NCBI RefSeq assembly: GCF_025583945.1
Contig: NZ_JAOEGU010000010.1
Location: 1-64,000, forward strand
Source: Methylobacter psychrophilus
GTDB taxonomy: Bacteria > Pseudomonadota > Gammaproteobacteria > Methylococcales > Methylomonadaceae
Direction of reading: 5' to 3'
DNA length: 64,000 nt
Below are positions 36,723-44,971 of this stretch, piece by piece. The translations under genes were made by a program, and so were the position numbers. The notes beneath the pieces are model-generated. The model was not told the origin of the DNA and did no database searches. It saw nothing but the letters and a program-made list of their open reading frames with translations. How positions within the stretch are numbered: the first letter of the stretch is position 1; each line of letters begins with the position of its first letter.

Positions 36723-37286
36723 TTAGGCGACGCTACCTTCAATTAGCACAATAGCGGCCTGTTTAGCCTGTTCGGCCGCTCCTGAGTGATGTTTCATTTG
36801 CTCCGAGACTATCGCGCCTTCAAGTAACAGTCTTAATTGCAGAGCCAGGTTTACAGGCTGTTTTGAACCGTACTGCGCGGCTAAGCCGGCAATATAATGT
36901 TGAAATTTATCATAGAATTCTGCGGATACCTGATGCACAGGATTGCCTTTCAATGGAAATTCAGCGGACGCATTGATGAAGGCGCAGCCACGAAATCCCG
37001 GGATTTCCATCCATTCGCTGATCACATCAAAAATAGCCAGTAATTTGTCTTTGGGGTCAGCAGCCTTGGCTTCAACCTGAGCGACAAACCAGGTTCGAAA
37101 ATCTTCATCCCGTTTACGTAGAACGGCAAGTATTAACTCGTCCTTTGACGGAAAGTATTTGTACAGACTCATCTTGGTGGTATTGGCAGCTTTGGCAATA
37201 GCATCGACACCGGTTGCCCTGATTCCCTGGCTATAAAACAGTTCGGAGGCAGCAGCCAAGATTTTTGCTTGCAGAGTTTTAGCCAT
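36723..37286 (-). CDS. TetR/AcrR-family transcriptional repressor
   Basis: The 187-residue protein has the TetR HTH at residues about 5-50 (ILAAASELFYSQGIRATGVD, AIAKAANTTKMSLYKYFPSK) and a ligand domain with GFRGCAFINASAEFP typical of the TetR_C group (PF16925-like). It is transcribed away from the oxidoreductase gene, with a perfect palindrome between them at 37322-37337, so it probably represses both. The start ATG at 37286 is preferred over TTG at 37292. The inducer is unknown. Confidence 0.88.
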   Translation of the reverse strand: MAKTLQAKILAAASELFYSQGIRATGVDAIAKAANTTKMSLYKYFPSKDELILAVLRKRDEDFRTWFVAQVEAKAADPKDKLLAIFDVISEWMEIPGFRGCAFINASAEFPLKGNPVHQVSAEFYDKFQHYIAGLAAQYGSKQPVNLALQLRLLLEGAIVSEQMKHHSGAAEQAKQAAIVLIEGSVA

Positions 37287-37321
37287 AGACAAAGAAGTAG
37301 AGGTTGATAAATATTTTGTGA

Positions 37322-37337
37322 TATACCGAGCGGTATA
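37322..37337. promoter_or_regulatory. Palindromic operator between the TetR gene and the oxidoreductase gene
   Basis: TATACCG-AG-CGGTATA is a perfect 7-bp inverted repeat with a 2-bp centre. It lies 35 bp before the TetR start and about 115 bp before the oxidoreductase start. The ACCGnnCGGT core is the form recognised by several TetR proteins. Binding is inferred from position and symmetry. Confidence 0.65.
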
Positions 37338-37453
37338 CTACAATTCAGGTCAGACTAACCGGTAAGTTTTTTTAATCATAACAAATATTTTAAAAACTGA
37401 TGCTGTAATAATGGTTTTTCCCTTTTAACACAAGCTTGGCGAGGAAACAGACA

Positions 37454-39577
37454 ATGACTGTAGCACTAAAAACAACACATCATGGCGGCTGCCCGCATGA
37501 TTGTCCGGATACTTGCTCGATGGTATTTGAGGTTCAGGACGGCAAGCTGACCGGTGTTAAAGGCAATCCGAATCATCCGATAACGCGCGGAGGTCTTTGC
37601 GTTAAATTAAAAGATTATGAAAAGCGGCATTATCACCCCGACCGCTTGTTATACCCGATGCGCCGCACCGGTCCAAAAGGTAGCAAGCAGTTTCAGCGCA
37701 TCACCTGGGATGAAGCGCTGGATGAAATCGTCATGCGCTGGACGGCGATTATTGAGAAACACGGCCCGCAGGCGATTGTTCCCTACAGTTATTTAGGCAA
37801 TCAGGGTCTGGTGCATGGTTTGAACGGGGGCGACGCGTTCTTTAACCGGATGGGTGCTACCGTTACCGAGCGCACTTTTTGTGGCGAAGGATCGGGTACT
37901 GCCTGGCTGTTGACCGTGGGGCCGACAGCCGGCGTTGATCCTGAAAGTTTTATTCATGCCAAATACATCATTATCTGGGCCTGTAATTCGGTCAGCACCA
38001 ATTTGCATCACTGGCATATTATTAAAGAAGCGCAGAAAAAAGGCGCGAAAGTCATCGTAATCGATAGTTATGCGTCCAAAACAGCCAAAGAAGCTGATGT
38101 TCATATTGCGCCAAAACCGGGTACCGATGGCGCATTGGCAATGGCGATGATCCATACCATTATTGAAGAAGGCCTGGTCGATCAGGATTATGTCGATAAT
38201 TACACGGTCGGTTTTGAAGCCTTAAAAGAACGCGCAAAAATGCGTACCCCGGAATGGGCAGAAGCTATTACCGGAATACCGGCTGAAGTGATTCGCACAC
38301 TGTCCCGCGATTATGCCACGACACAACCTGCCGCGATTCGTCTGGGCGTGGCGCTGGAAAGACATTATGGCGGCGGTCAAACCATCCGCGCAGTCAGTTG
38401 TCTGCCTGCATTGACCGGCGCCTGGCGTCATGTTGGTGGCGGTGCATTGCAGATGCCGGTCTGGGAGCATCCCTACAAATTTGACGTCATCTGTCGGCCA
38501 GACTTAATTCCCGAGGGCACGCGTGTTATTAATGCATTGCAACTGGGCCGGGCGCTGACCGACGAACCGCCAGCAGGACCACCGATTAAATCGATAATGT
38601 GTTGGAATGCCAACCCCGTCACTCAGGCCCCGGAGACCGACAAGATAGTCCAAGGTTTGAGCAACGAAGAGCTGTTTCTGGTTTCGGCGGAGCACTTCAT
38701 CTCGGATACCGCCTGTTATGCCGATATCCTGTTGCCTGCATCCATGGGCGCGGAGCTGGAAGACATGATCCTGTCCTGGGGACATTTGTATCTGACCTAC
38801 AATGCCAAATGCGTCGAGTCACCGGGCGAAGCCATCCCGAATAACGAGATTTTCCAGCGACTGGCGGCACGTATGGGCTATCAAGAAGAGAACTTTAAAT
38901 GGTCGGATTCGGAATGCCTGGAAAATTATGTTGATTGGGACTCGCCGGCTTGCGAGGGCATCACGCTGGAAACTCTGCGCGAACAAGGATTTGCCCGTCT
39001 TAATGTCGGAACCAAAGATAATCGCGCACCTCATAAAGCTGGGAATTTTCAGACACCGTCCGGTAAATGTGAATTTGAAATAACAGATGCAACAAACTTT
39101 GTGGCAGGTCCTTTTCGTCAGATGTATGAAGGCTTCCAGTCCGGTGAAGCTTTGGATTCACTGCCGGATTATGTGCCTTCCAGAGAAACGCAAGCAACCA
39201 ATCCGGAGCTTGCGAAAAAATATCCGTTAAATATCCTTTCGCCGAAAAGTCACGGATTCCTTAATTCCTGCTACGCCAATATGGAGCAAAAAATCAAAGG
39301 TCAGGGTGAACAGTTTGTACTGATCAATGCGCTGGACGCAGAGCAGCGCAATATCCAGCAAGGCGACACAGTGCGAGTCTTTAATGACCGTGGCGCTTTC
39401 GAAGGCGAGGCCAGGATCACCAGTGATGTGAATCCCGGCTTGATTGTCGCAACACTGGGTTATTGGCGGCAGTTGAATAAAGGCACGGTTAACAGCATCA
39501 GCTCGGCTGAATTCGTCAATATGGGTCATGCACCGACATTCTCCGATAATCTGGTGCAGGTGGAAGCAATAGTTTGA
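37454..39577 (+). CDS. Molybdopterin oxidoreductase with N-terminal 4Fe-4S site
   Basis: The 707-residue protein belongs to the DMSO reductase/formate dehydrogenase superfamily. CPHDCPDTCSMVF and the later GGLCVKLKDY form the 4Fe-4S cluster site. TWDEALDEIV, TFCGEGSGTAW, IIWACNSVSTNLHHWHI and the C-terminal VRVFNDRGAFEGEARIT (molydop-binding domain) follow in order. No Tat signal is evident, so it is probably cytoplasmic. Start ATG at 37454 with GAGG nine bases before. Its G+C content is clearly above that of the EPS genes. No subunit or cofactor gene is adjacent. Substrate is unknown. Confidence 0.88.
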   Translation: MTVALKTTHHGGCPHDCPDTCSMVFEVQDGKLTGVKGNPNHPITRGGLCVKLKDYEKRHYHPDRLLYPMRRTGPKGSKQFQRITWDEALDEIVMRWTAIIEKHGPQAIVPYSYLGNQGLVHGLNGGDAFFNRMGATVTERTFCGEGSGTAWLLTVGPTAGVDPESFIHAKYIIIWACNSVSTNLHHWHIIKEAQKKGAKVIVIDSYASKTAKEADVHIAPKPGTDGALAMAMIHTIIEEGLVDQDYVDNYTVGFEALKERAKMRTPEWAEAITGIPAEVIRTLSRDYATTQPAAIRLGVALERHYGGGQTIRAVSCLPALTGAWRHVGGGALQMPVWEHPYKFDVICRPDLIPEGTRVINALQLGRALTDEPPAGPPIKSIMCWNANPVTQAPETDKIVQGLSNEELFLVSAEHFISDTACYADILLPASMGAELEDMILSWGHLYLTYNAKCVESPGEAIPNNEIFQRLAARMGYQEENFKWSDSECLENYVDWDSPACEGITLETLREQGFARLNVGTKDNRAPHKAGNFQTPSGKCEFEITDATNFVAGPFRQMYEGFQSGEALDSLPDYVPSRETQATNPELAKKYPLNILSPKSHGFLNSCYANMEQKIKGQGEQFVLINALDAEQRNIQQGDTVRVFNDRGAFEGEARITSDVNPGLIVATLGYWRQLNKGTVNSISSAEFVNMGHAPTFSDNLVQVEAIV

Positions 39578-39620
39578 TTACTCATGTTTATCTCTGTTGA
39601 CATGATAAAGCTGTCTTTAG

Positions 39621-39633
39621 AAGTGTCCTGTTT
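39621..39633. repeat. 13-bp inverted repeat, right copy
   Basis: AAGTGTCCTGTTT, the exact reverse complement of 36391-36403, 43 bp after the oxidoreductase stop. No obvious target duplication is seen outside the pair. Confidence 0.75.
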
Positions 39634-40088
39634 AATTAAACCATTTCAGTTTCATTATGACCAACAATCAATACATTTGTTCGTTTTAGAGTTGTAATAT
39701 TTGTAGCTCGATAAAAGTCTCCACCCGATCTATAGTTTTTCAGAAATTAAATTTCCATTACATGAAATTTTGAGCCCGTACGGATACCATCCCTTGAAGG
39801 GATGGTATCCGTTAGCATCGAAATTATTTATCTGAGAAACTACTTTTACAAGGCATAACGACAAGCACAGATGACGAAGTAAAAGATAATATAAACCTTG
39901 ATAAAAAATGGCTATTAAAAAACGAATTGCACTTTCAGTGGTTAACTGGAGCGCTTGAATAGGCATTTTTTAACGATGAGATTATTGAAAAAGAATAGAT
40001 TCCTCTAGCAAAACAGGGGAAGGCAACATACTATGGCATATCCAAAATCATTCTGATTCTGGGCATAAATCTAAAATTCAGGAATAAC
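39634..40088. other. Gap upstream of the cupin gene
   Basis: After the inverted repeat the gap holds MITE copy c (39731-39842). Then comes a plus-strand stretch reading DDEVKDNINLDKKWLLKNEL and HFQWLTGALE with stops shortly after, possibly a decayed gene end I cannot name. Confidence 0.4.
39731..39842. repeat. MITE-like palindromic repeat, copy c
   Basis: Same orientation as copy a: TATAGTTTTTCAGAAATTAAA, hairpin GGATACCATCCCTT/AAGGGATGGTATCC, then GCATCGAAATTATTTATC and TGAGAAACTA. Confidence 0.85.
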
Positions 40089-40439
40089 ATGAAAGAAATT
40101 ACAGTTAATAGCAACCCCGGCGAAGCACTTTTAAAAAAAATGGGCGTTGCTAACTGGCCAACATGGCAAAAAGAAGTATCTACATTCCCATGGGAATTCG
40201 TTACTACAGAAACATCATTTATTTTAGAAGGTGAATGTGTCATGACACCTGCAGATGGCGGACCTTCAACTACTTTCAAAGCGGGTGATTTAGTGGTATT
40301 TCCATTAGGCTATAAAGGTACTTGGGAAGTGAAAAAAGCGCTTAAAAAGAGCTACAGACACAGCGGCGGTAAATTTGTTAAATGTTTTTTTAACCGTTTG
40401 ACCATATTGTCTAATTTCGCTAAATCAATCATGAAATGA
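40089..40439 (+). CDS. Small cupin-fold protein (Cupin_3 type) with altered C-terminus
   Basis: Residues 1-90 follow the Cupin_3/EutQ-like family of about 90-110 residues: WPTWQKEVSTFPWEFVTTET, SFILEGECVMTPADGG, FKAGDLVVFPLGYKGTWEV and KKALKKSYRH. The glutamate and Gly positions of the barrel are kept, but metal-binding His residues are few, as is common in this group. After SYRH the sequence (SGGKFVKCFFNRL onwards) is not family-like, so the original end may have been replaced by a rearrangement. The start is the ATG at 40089 with AGGA before it. Reaction unknown. Confidence 0.75.
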   Translation: MKEITVNSNPGEALLKKMGVANWPTWQKEVSTFPWEFVTTETSFILEGECVMTPADGGPSTTFKAGDLVVFPLGYKGTWEVKKALKKSYRHSGGKFVKCFFNRLTILSNFAKSIMK

Positions 40440-40566
40440 AGTTCACTTCCATTATTCCCAATAACGGTTTCTGGCCGTTCTGAGACGACCAAGCAACATA
40501 AAAGATACTAATTATAGTGGCTACTATTTTATCTATCTTAGCGATTAAAATTGGAGCGGTTAGATC

Positions 40567-40860
40567 TTAATGTAGGCAGCATTTCTTATATTTTTTGCCA
40601 CTGCCGCAGGGACAAGGATCGTTCCGACCTACCTTGGATGCGGGCCTGATTTTTGACAAATCAGAAAAATCATCTGAACCGGTGTCCTCCAGATTGAATA
40701 GCGATCTCAAACCGTGAATGGCTGGCTTCTTGCCTATCAGGATGATAGTTTGGTGGCGGTGTAGACCGCTTATGTCTTAAACCCAAGTCGATTTCCACGT
40801 CTTCAATATCTCCGGGCATCTGTTCCACCTGCCCATGCTGAAAGTCTATAGAGAAAATCT
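40567..40860 (-). pseudogene. Frameshifted gene for a SEC-C-motif protein
   Basis: The minus strand ends [21 protein letters not shown] before TAA at 40567, a classic zinc-binding SEC-C motif. The preceding sequence is coherent only if the frame changes near 40675: before that point another frame reads [20 protein letters not shown] and then [18 protein letters not shown]. Joining them needs one indel. No start codon or longer N-terminus is seen. It fills most of the gap 40440-40898. Confidence 0.75.
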
Positions 40861-40898
40861 AATTTTTGAACATCTATAGATCAACAGGCATGTCGTAA

Positions 40899-41405
40899 TT
40901 AATAATTGCCGACAAAATCCATTTTACCGATCTCCAATCCGTTATGTCTTAAAATGGTGTAAGCCACTGTCATGTGAAAATAGAAATTGGGAAAAACAAA
41001 ATTAAACAGATAATTCTGGCCTAAAAATTCGGTGGCTTTGTCGTGTAACTTTAAAGTGACAGTTCGTGTTTCACTGCCGTTAATTTGTTCGGCACTAACA
41101 CTTTGCAAAAAAGCGATGGTTTTGGCGATACGGGTTTGTAGTTCGGGAAAGGTGGTTTCAGTATCCTCATAACTGGGTATTTCAATACCGGCAAGGCGTG
41201 CAGCGCAAGCTTTGACTACATCGGTGGCAATTTGTATTTGTCGATTAAGCGGATACATATCAGGTGCCAAACGTGCTTCAATAAAAACAGCCGGATCGAT
41301 TTTCTTCGCCTCGGCATGGACGACGGCTTTATCCAGTATCAATGATAAATTTTCCAACATACGGATAAAAACAGGGATAGAGGCTTGGTAAATGGTCATT
41401 GACAT
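40899..41405 (-). CDS. DUF1993-family protein
   Basis: This 168-residue protein matches the DUF1993 family over its full length: TIYQASIPVFIRMLENLSLI at the start, LAPDMYPLNRQIQIATDVVK, and NFVFPNFYFHMTVAYTILRH near the end. The fold is a four-helix DinB-like bundle and the function is not established. The start is the ATG at 41405. It has its own direction with a MITE upstream (copy d) and a pseudogene downstream. Confidence 0.85.
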   Translation of the reverse strand: MSMTIYQASIPVFIRMLENLSLILDKAVVHAEAKKIDPAVFIEARLAPDMYPLNRQIQIATDVVKACAARLAGIEIPSYEDTETTFPELQTRIAKTIAFLQSVSAEQINGSETRTVTLKLHDKATEFLGQNYLFNFVFPNFYFHMTVAYTILRHNGLEIGKMDFVGNY

Positions 41406-41449
41406 ACGATTACTCCGGTAAATAGCGGGTTTGCTTAAATTATTTTAAA

Positions 41450-41559
41450 CTATAGTCTTTCAGAAATTAAATTCTCATAACATGATGATTTAGTTCACAC
41501 GGATAACATCCCTTAAAGGGATGGTATCCGATAGCATCAAAATTATTTATAGACTATAG
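41450..41559. repeat. MITE-like palindromic repeat, copy d, with the clearest terminal repeats
   Basis: It starts CTATAGTCTTTCAG and ends AGACTATAG, so the family has terminal inverted repeats CTATAGTCT/AGACTATAG. The hairpin is GGATAACATCCCTT/AAGGGATGGTATCC. Its right end supplies the stop codon (41554-41556) of the HAD gene. Confidence 0.9.
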
Positions 41560-42306
41560 CACAAGAAAACTATCAAGTTGTTGTAAGGTGATGGCTTGCT
41601 CTGCGGCTAACGCTTTATCTTGAGCGGTGTTATAGCCCCATAATGCAAAGATTAACTTAACATCAGCCAACTCATTATTATTTAAAACATTCAGCAGCGT
41701 TGGCCAGCGATCTTCCATAAAATAAATGGTTTTGCTTGGATGAGTTTCCAACAGCCCGGCTAATACTTCCATTTTATTCATATTACGATCCAGACCAAAA
41801 ATACACTCATCCGCCAGCTCAATGGCATTGGCTTTCAGTATCTGTTTAACAAAGCGTTCTTGTTTGGTAGTAATTACATACCACGGATACTGCTGGCCAA
41901 TTTCACGCAGTTTTTTGGCAACACCGTCAAACAACGGATTCATATTGATCCAGTCGGTTAAATCGTTGGCAATCCAGGTATCTCGGGTTTCCCCAAACAG
42001 TTTTTTTAGCTCATCAGTCGAGATTTTTGCCTCTGTTAATAGCGCATGTATCTTGTTGCCATAGTCACTGTATATCGCCTCTACGGGCTCTTGCAGATAG
42101 AGCAGGCGCATTGCCAATATTGCTTCATAACCCGTTTCTATAATGGGCCTGACTAGCCGGAATTGATCAATCATGGCTTGAGGTGCGGTCTTGGGCATGT
42201 CGCCCCAAATGCTGCCGGCTGCTTTCCAGCCCGTTATTGCCGTTTCTACTGCGCTGTCACAGATTACGCCATCAAAATCAAGCGCATAAATAATTGAATT
42301 GTTCAT
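41554..42306 (-). CDS. HAD-superfamily hydrolase
   Basis: The 250-residue protein has the HAD nucleophile motif YALDFDGVICDSAVE at residues 7-21 (Asp nucleophile and acid/base Asp), YVITTKQERFVKQIL as motif II/III and YFMEDRWPTLLNVL in motif IV. It is probably a phosphatase of a small phosphorylated metabolite. The start is the ATG at 42306. The TAG stop lies in the terminal repeat of a MITE, so the last residues (LDSFLVL) may differ from the ancestral end. Confidence 0.85.
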   Translation of the reverse strand: MNNSIIYALDFDGVICDSAVETAITGWKAAGSIWGDMPKTAPQAMIDQFRLVRPIIETGYEAILAMRLLYLQEPVEAIYSDYGNKIHALLTEAKISTDELKKLFGETRDTWIANDLTDWINMNPLFDGVAKKLREIGQQYPWYVITTKQERFVKQILKANAIELADECIFGLDRNMNKMEVLAGLLETHPSKTIYFMEDRWPTLLNVLNNNELADVKLIFALWGYNTAQDKALAAEQAITLQQLDSFLVL

Positions 42307-42411
42307 AGTGGTATTTATTAGAGGGGAGGGGGCTTTTGTATGCCCTTGTTCCCAAGCTGGAACTTGCTAACAAGTAAGTAGTCAGCCAGTACCAGAGAGG
42401 GAGTAGGGGAA

Positions 42412-42501
42412 CTATAGTCTTTCAGAAATTAAATTTCCATTACATTAAATTTTGAGCCCGTACGGATAACATCCCTTGAAGGGATGGTATCCGTTAGCAT
42501 C
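42412..42501. repeat. MITE-like palindromic repeat, copy e (right end missing)
   Basis: Begins CTATAGTCTTTCAGAAATTA and continues through the hairpin to GTTAGCATC, where it is joined directly to the repeat starting at 42503. The last ~20 bp of the family are absent. Confidence 0.85.
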
Positions 42502-42502
42502 C

Positions 42503-42792
42503 GGAGCGGGATGGGGTTTGTAACCGCGTCCCTCATGTTTAAAACCATTAAAGCCTTTAAACGTTTCGATCTGGGTTACAAACCCCGACCGGCATCTGCC
42601 GTCATACCCGCCGGGAAGCGGGTATCCAGTGCCAGGATGGTAATATTTGTACATCCATGTAGCCTGGATTCCGGCAGTCCATGCCGGAATGACGGACCGG
42701 AGCGGGATGGGGTTTGTAACCGCGTCCCTCATGTTTAAAACCATTAAAGCCTTTAAACGTTTCGATCTGGGTTGCAAACCCTGACCGGCATC
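42503..42792. repeat. Two copies of a 93-bp palindromic repeat, 197 bp apart
   Basis: Copies at 42503-42595 and 42700-42792 both run from GAGCGGGATGGGGTTTGTAA to CCGGCATC, with ends that are reverse complements (GGGTTTGTAACC and GGTTACAAACCC). Between them lies a GCGGGTATCC and CCGGCAGTCCATGCCGGAAT palindrome. Further copies occur at 43.8-44.4 kb. With copy e, this explains the gap 42307-42805; no gene is seen. Confidence 0.85.
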
Positions 42793-42805
42793 GAAGTCTA
42801 TTCGC

Positions 42806-43333
42806 TTACAATACCGTCAAATGCTCGCCACTTTCGGTATGCACCAAATCACCGCTGCGTTGCAAAACAAAATAGCCACGTCTTAAGGCTTCTTCTTTGG
42901 CATCATCATTAATATGAAAAGCGGCTATAGCGCCATACTGTTTAAATGCCTGATAGATTGGAAACAGTTTTTTAAAATTTTTCATTTTACGATCCAGCTT
43001 GTCCAGATCATTTTTATGAGCTTTGTATTTTACTTCAACAACAGCAATGGCATCACCATTAGTCATTACTAAATCATATTCCTCCTGAATTTGACCGCGA
43101 TGCTTTTCCATATTTTTTACCACGTCATCAAAATGGATCTTGCCCAAATGATTGTCTTTTATCAGGCTTTGGAAAAAGAATTCCTCGGCAACATCGCCCT
43201 GATTTTTACCGATATTACCCAGATTAATACCAATACGCTCAAGCTTTTCATCAGTACGCTTCATTTGCTCATCAGTTGCCTTTTGCGAAATAGCCAGACT
43301 GGCAACCAAAGCCTTTAATTCATCATCAGTCAT
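42806..43333 (-). CDS. PD-(D/E)XK nuclease-like protein with N-terminal coiled coil
   Basis: The 175-residue protein begins with a helical coiled coil (LAISQKATDEQMKRTDEKLE). A C-terminal domain follows with the D-(x)-ExK pattern: EEYDLVMTNGDAIAVVEVKY, in which Asp and EVK form the metal site. This layout is found in small DUF3782-type proteins common near mobile DNA; their role is unknown. The start is ATG 43333, with GGAG seven bases before. A GTG at 43345 is less likely. Confidence 0.75.
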   Translation of the reverse strand: MTDDELKALVASLAISQKATDEQMKRTDEKLERIGINLGNIGKNQGDVAEEFFFQSLIKDNHLGKIHFDDVVKNMEKHRGQIQEEYDLVMTNGDAIAVVEVKYKAHKNDLDKLDRKMKNFKKLFPIYQAFKQYGAIAAFHINDDAKEEALRRGYFVLQRSGDLVHTESGEHLTVL

Positions 43334-43491
43334 TTTCTTCTCCACTAACCTTATCTAATGCGCATGATTTTAACATGGTAAATCGATTAGCCATTTACAA
43401 TACTAACAAAAAGCAGAAAATTGCAGGTAGTAAATGGCCAGTTTATGGAATCTATCCTTGGGTATAATCCCTAAAAATCGATGGGGATTAT

Positions 43492-43825
43492 ATGACTGTA
43501 CAGGATGAGCTGGAACTTGGGTACGAGGAAAATCCTTGAGGAGAATAAAAAAATGCAATATGTAACGAGTATAGAAAGAATGGGAATTGCCAAGGGTTGG
43601 AAAGAAGGCTTTCAAGAGGGATGGAAAGAAGGCTAGAAAGCGGGATTTCATGAAGGCGAAGTCAAAATGCTGGCTTTAATGCTTGACCATCGGTTTGGTG
43701 ATTTGTCTGATGCCGACATGGACAGGTTAAGGCATGCCAATGAAGCTCAGCTAAAAGAGTGGCTAATTAATGCCATCTCGGCACCAGATTTGGCTGCTGT
43801 TTTCAATGATGGCACCAGTCACTAA
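43492..43825 (+). pseudogene. C-terminal piece of an Rpn-family protein, frameshifted and with a stop
   Basis: MTVQDELELGYEE (43492 on) continues, after a one-base shift near 43530, as ILEENKKMQYVTSIERMGI. This is the usual join in Rpn (PF04754/DUF4351) proteins. GWKEGFQEGWKEG is then interrupted by TAG at 43634-43636, followed by KAGFHEGEVKMLALMLDHRF and a normal end at 43825. The N-terminal nuclease part is absent. The truncated Rpn gene at 109-486 has the opposite half, though they need not come from one gene. Confidence 0.8.
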
Positions 43826-43948
43826 AATCAATTCAACGGAGCGGGACGGGGTTTGTAACCGCGTCCCTCAGGTTTAAAACTATTAAAGCCTGCAAACGTT
43901 TCGGTCGGGGTTACAAACCCGGACCGGCATCGAGTAATTAAATTAGCC

Positions 43949-44033
43949 ATAGGATGGGCTGACGACAGGATGCCCATCAATCAATCAATCAATCAATCAA
44001 TTGATGGGCATCGTTACCTCAGCCCATCCTATA
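43949..44033. repeat. REPIN with long (TCAA)n loop
   Basis: AGGATGGGCTGACGACAGGA opens and its complement TCAGCCCATCCTAT closes the hairpin; the loop is a run of about seven TCAA units. Same family as the hairpins around the RAYT gene. Confidence 0.85.
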
Positions 44034-44193
44034 TTTGAATAAAATAATTGCCGGGTATTGATGCCACGGTCGAGCTTAAATTGAAGCGGGACGGGGTTTG
44101 TAACCGCGTCCCTCATTTTTAAAACCATTAAAGCCTGCAAACGTTTCGATCGGGGTTGAAAACCCGGACCGGCATCGAGTAATTAAATTAGCC

Positions 44194-44265
44194 ATAGGAT
44201 GGGCTGACGACAGGATGCCCATCAATCAATCAATTGATGGGCATCGTTACCTCAGCCCATCCTAT
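44194..44265. repeat. REPIN with short (TCAA)n loop
   Basis: Same hairpin as 43949-44033 with about three TCAA units fewer in the loop. Confidence 0.85.
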
Positions 44266-44971
44266 ATTTGAATAAAGCAATTGCCGGGTATTGATGCCAC
44301 GGTCGAGCTTGTATTGAAGCGGGACGGGGTTTGTAACCGCGTCCCGCACGTTTAAAACCATTAAAGCTTGCAAATGTTCCGGTCGGGGTTGCAAACCCGG
44401 ACCGGCATCAGACTTAAAAAACCTAACCCCTATTTTCTGCTTATTTTGCTTTTTTTTGTGCTTTTCATAAACAAAAGCGGTTGATAATTTCTGCCTGCCA
44501 AAAGCATTAAAATGACTAATTTCACACGATCAATCGACTTCTATTGATAAAAAAACCATCATAAAGCATAATCAGCCAATGCCGTTCATGTAATGCATAA
44601 TCAATAAATTACTACTTGCTTATTGCTGCCCTATTAATAAATGCCTTTGTCATATTATTGACCCAATACAAAGGTAACATTTAGTAAAATAAGCGTCCAT
44701 GACAAAATACGCAAGATACCATTAACTAGTTAAATATAATCTCAGCTAAAAAGGCTTTACCAGAAAAATATTTCAGCAATCCGGTTAAACCTGTTTAAGT
44801 TGCTTCTTGACTTATTTTATCGGCTTTGTCTGTGTCATTGTAGTCATGCGGCAAGTAAACCATACCGTTACTGATTATGACAAAGCACTGGCAATGCCAG
44901 ACAGGATGCTGATTTTTATGGTAGTTTTTGCAACTATGGTTATTTGTTGTTCAAAAAAAGGAAAATTAGCC

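Larger units (their letters stand above)
43841..44410. repeat. Composite tandem array of palindromic repeat and REPIN hairpin
   Basis: Units start at 43841, 44086 and 44319 (245 and 233 bp, the last partial). Each has the 93-bp GGGGTTTGTAACC repeat, then TAATTAAATTAGCCAT, and a REPIN hairpin (43949-44033 and 44194-44265) whose loop differs in the number of TCAA units. The difference in unit length comes from that tetranucleotide. No gene lies in 43826-44971; the remainder, 44411-44971, is A+T-rich leader of the beta-helix gene. Confidence 0.85.

Noticed and set aside
42445-42777. Minus-strand frame of 110 codons
   Set aside because: It consists wholly of the palindromic repeats and contains a duplicated peptide from the repeat copies.
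44807-44971. N-terminal extension of the beta-helix protein by 55 residues
   Set aside because: The ATG at 44972 has a good ribosome site and begins a normal signal peptide; the extension has extra hydrophobic stretches that would disrupt export.
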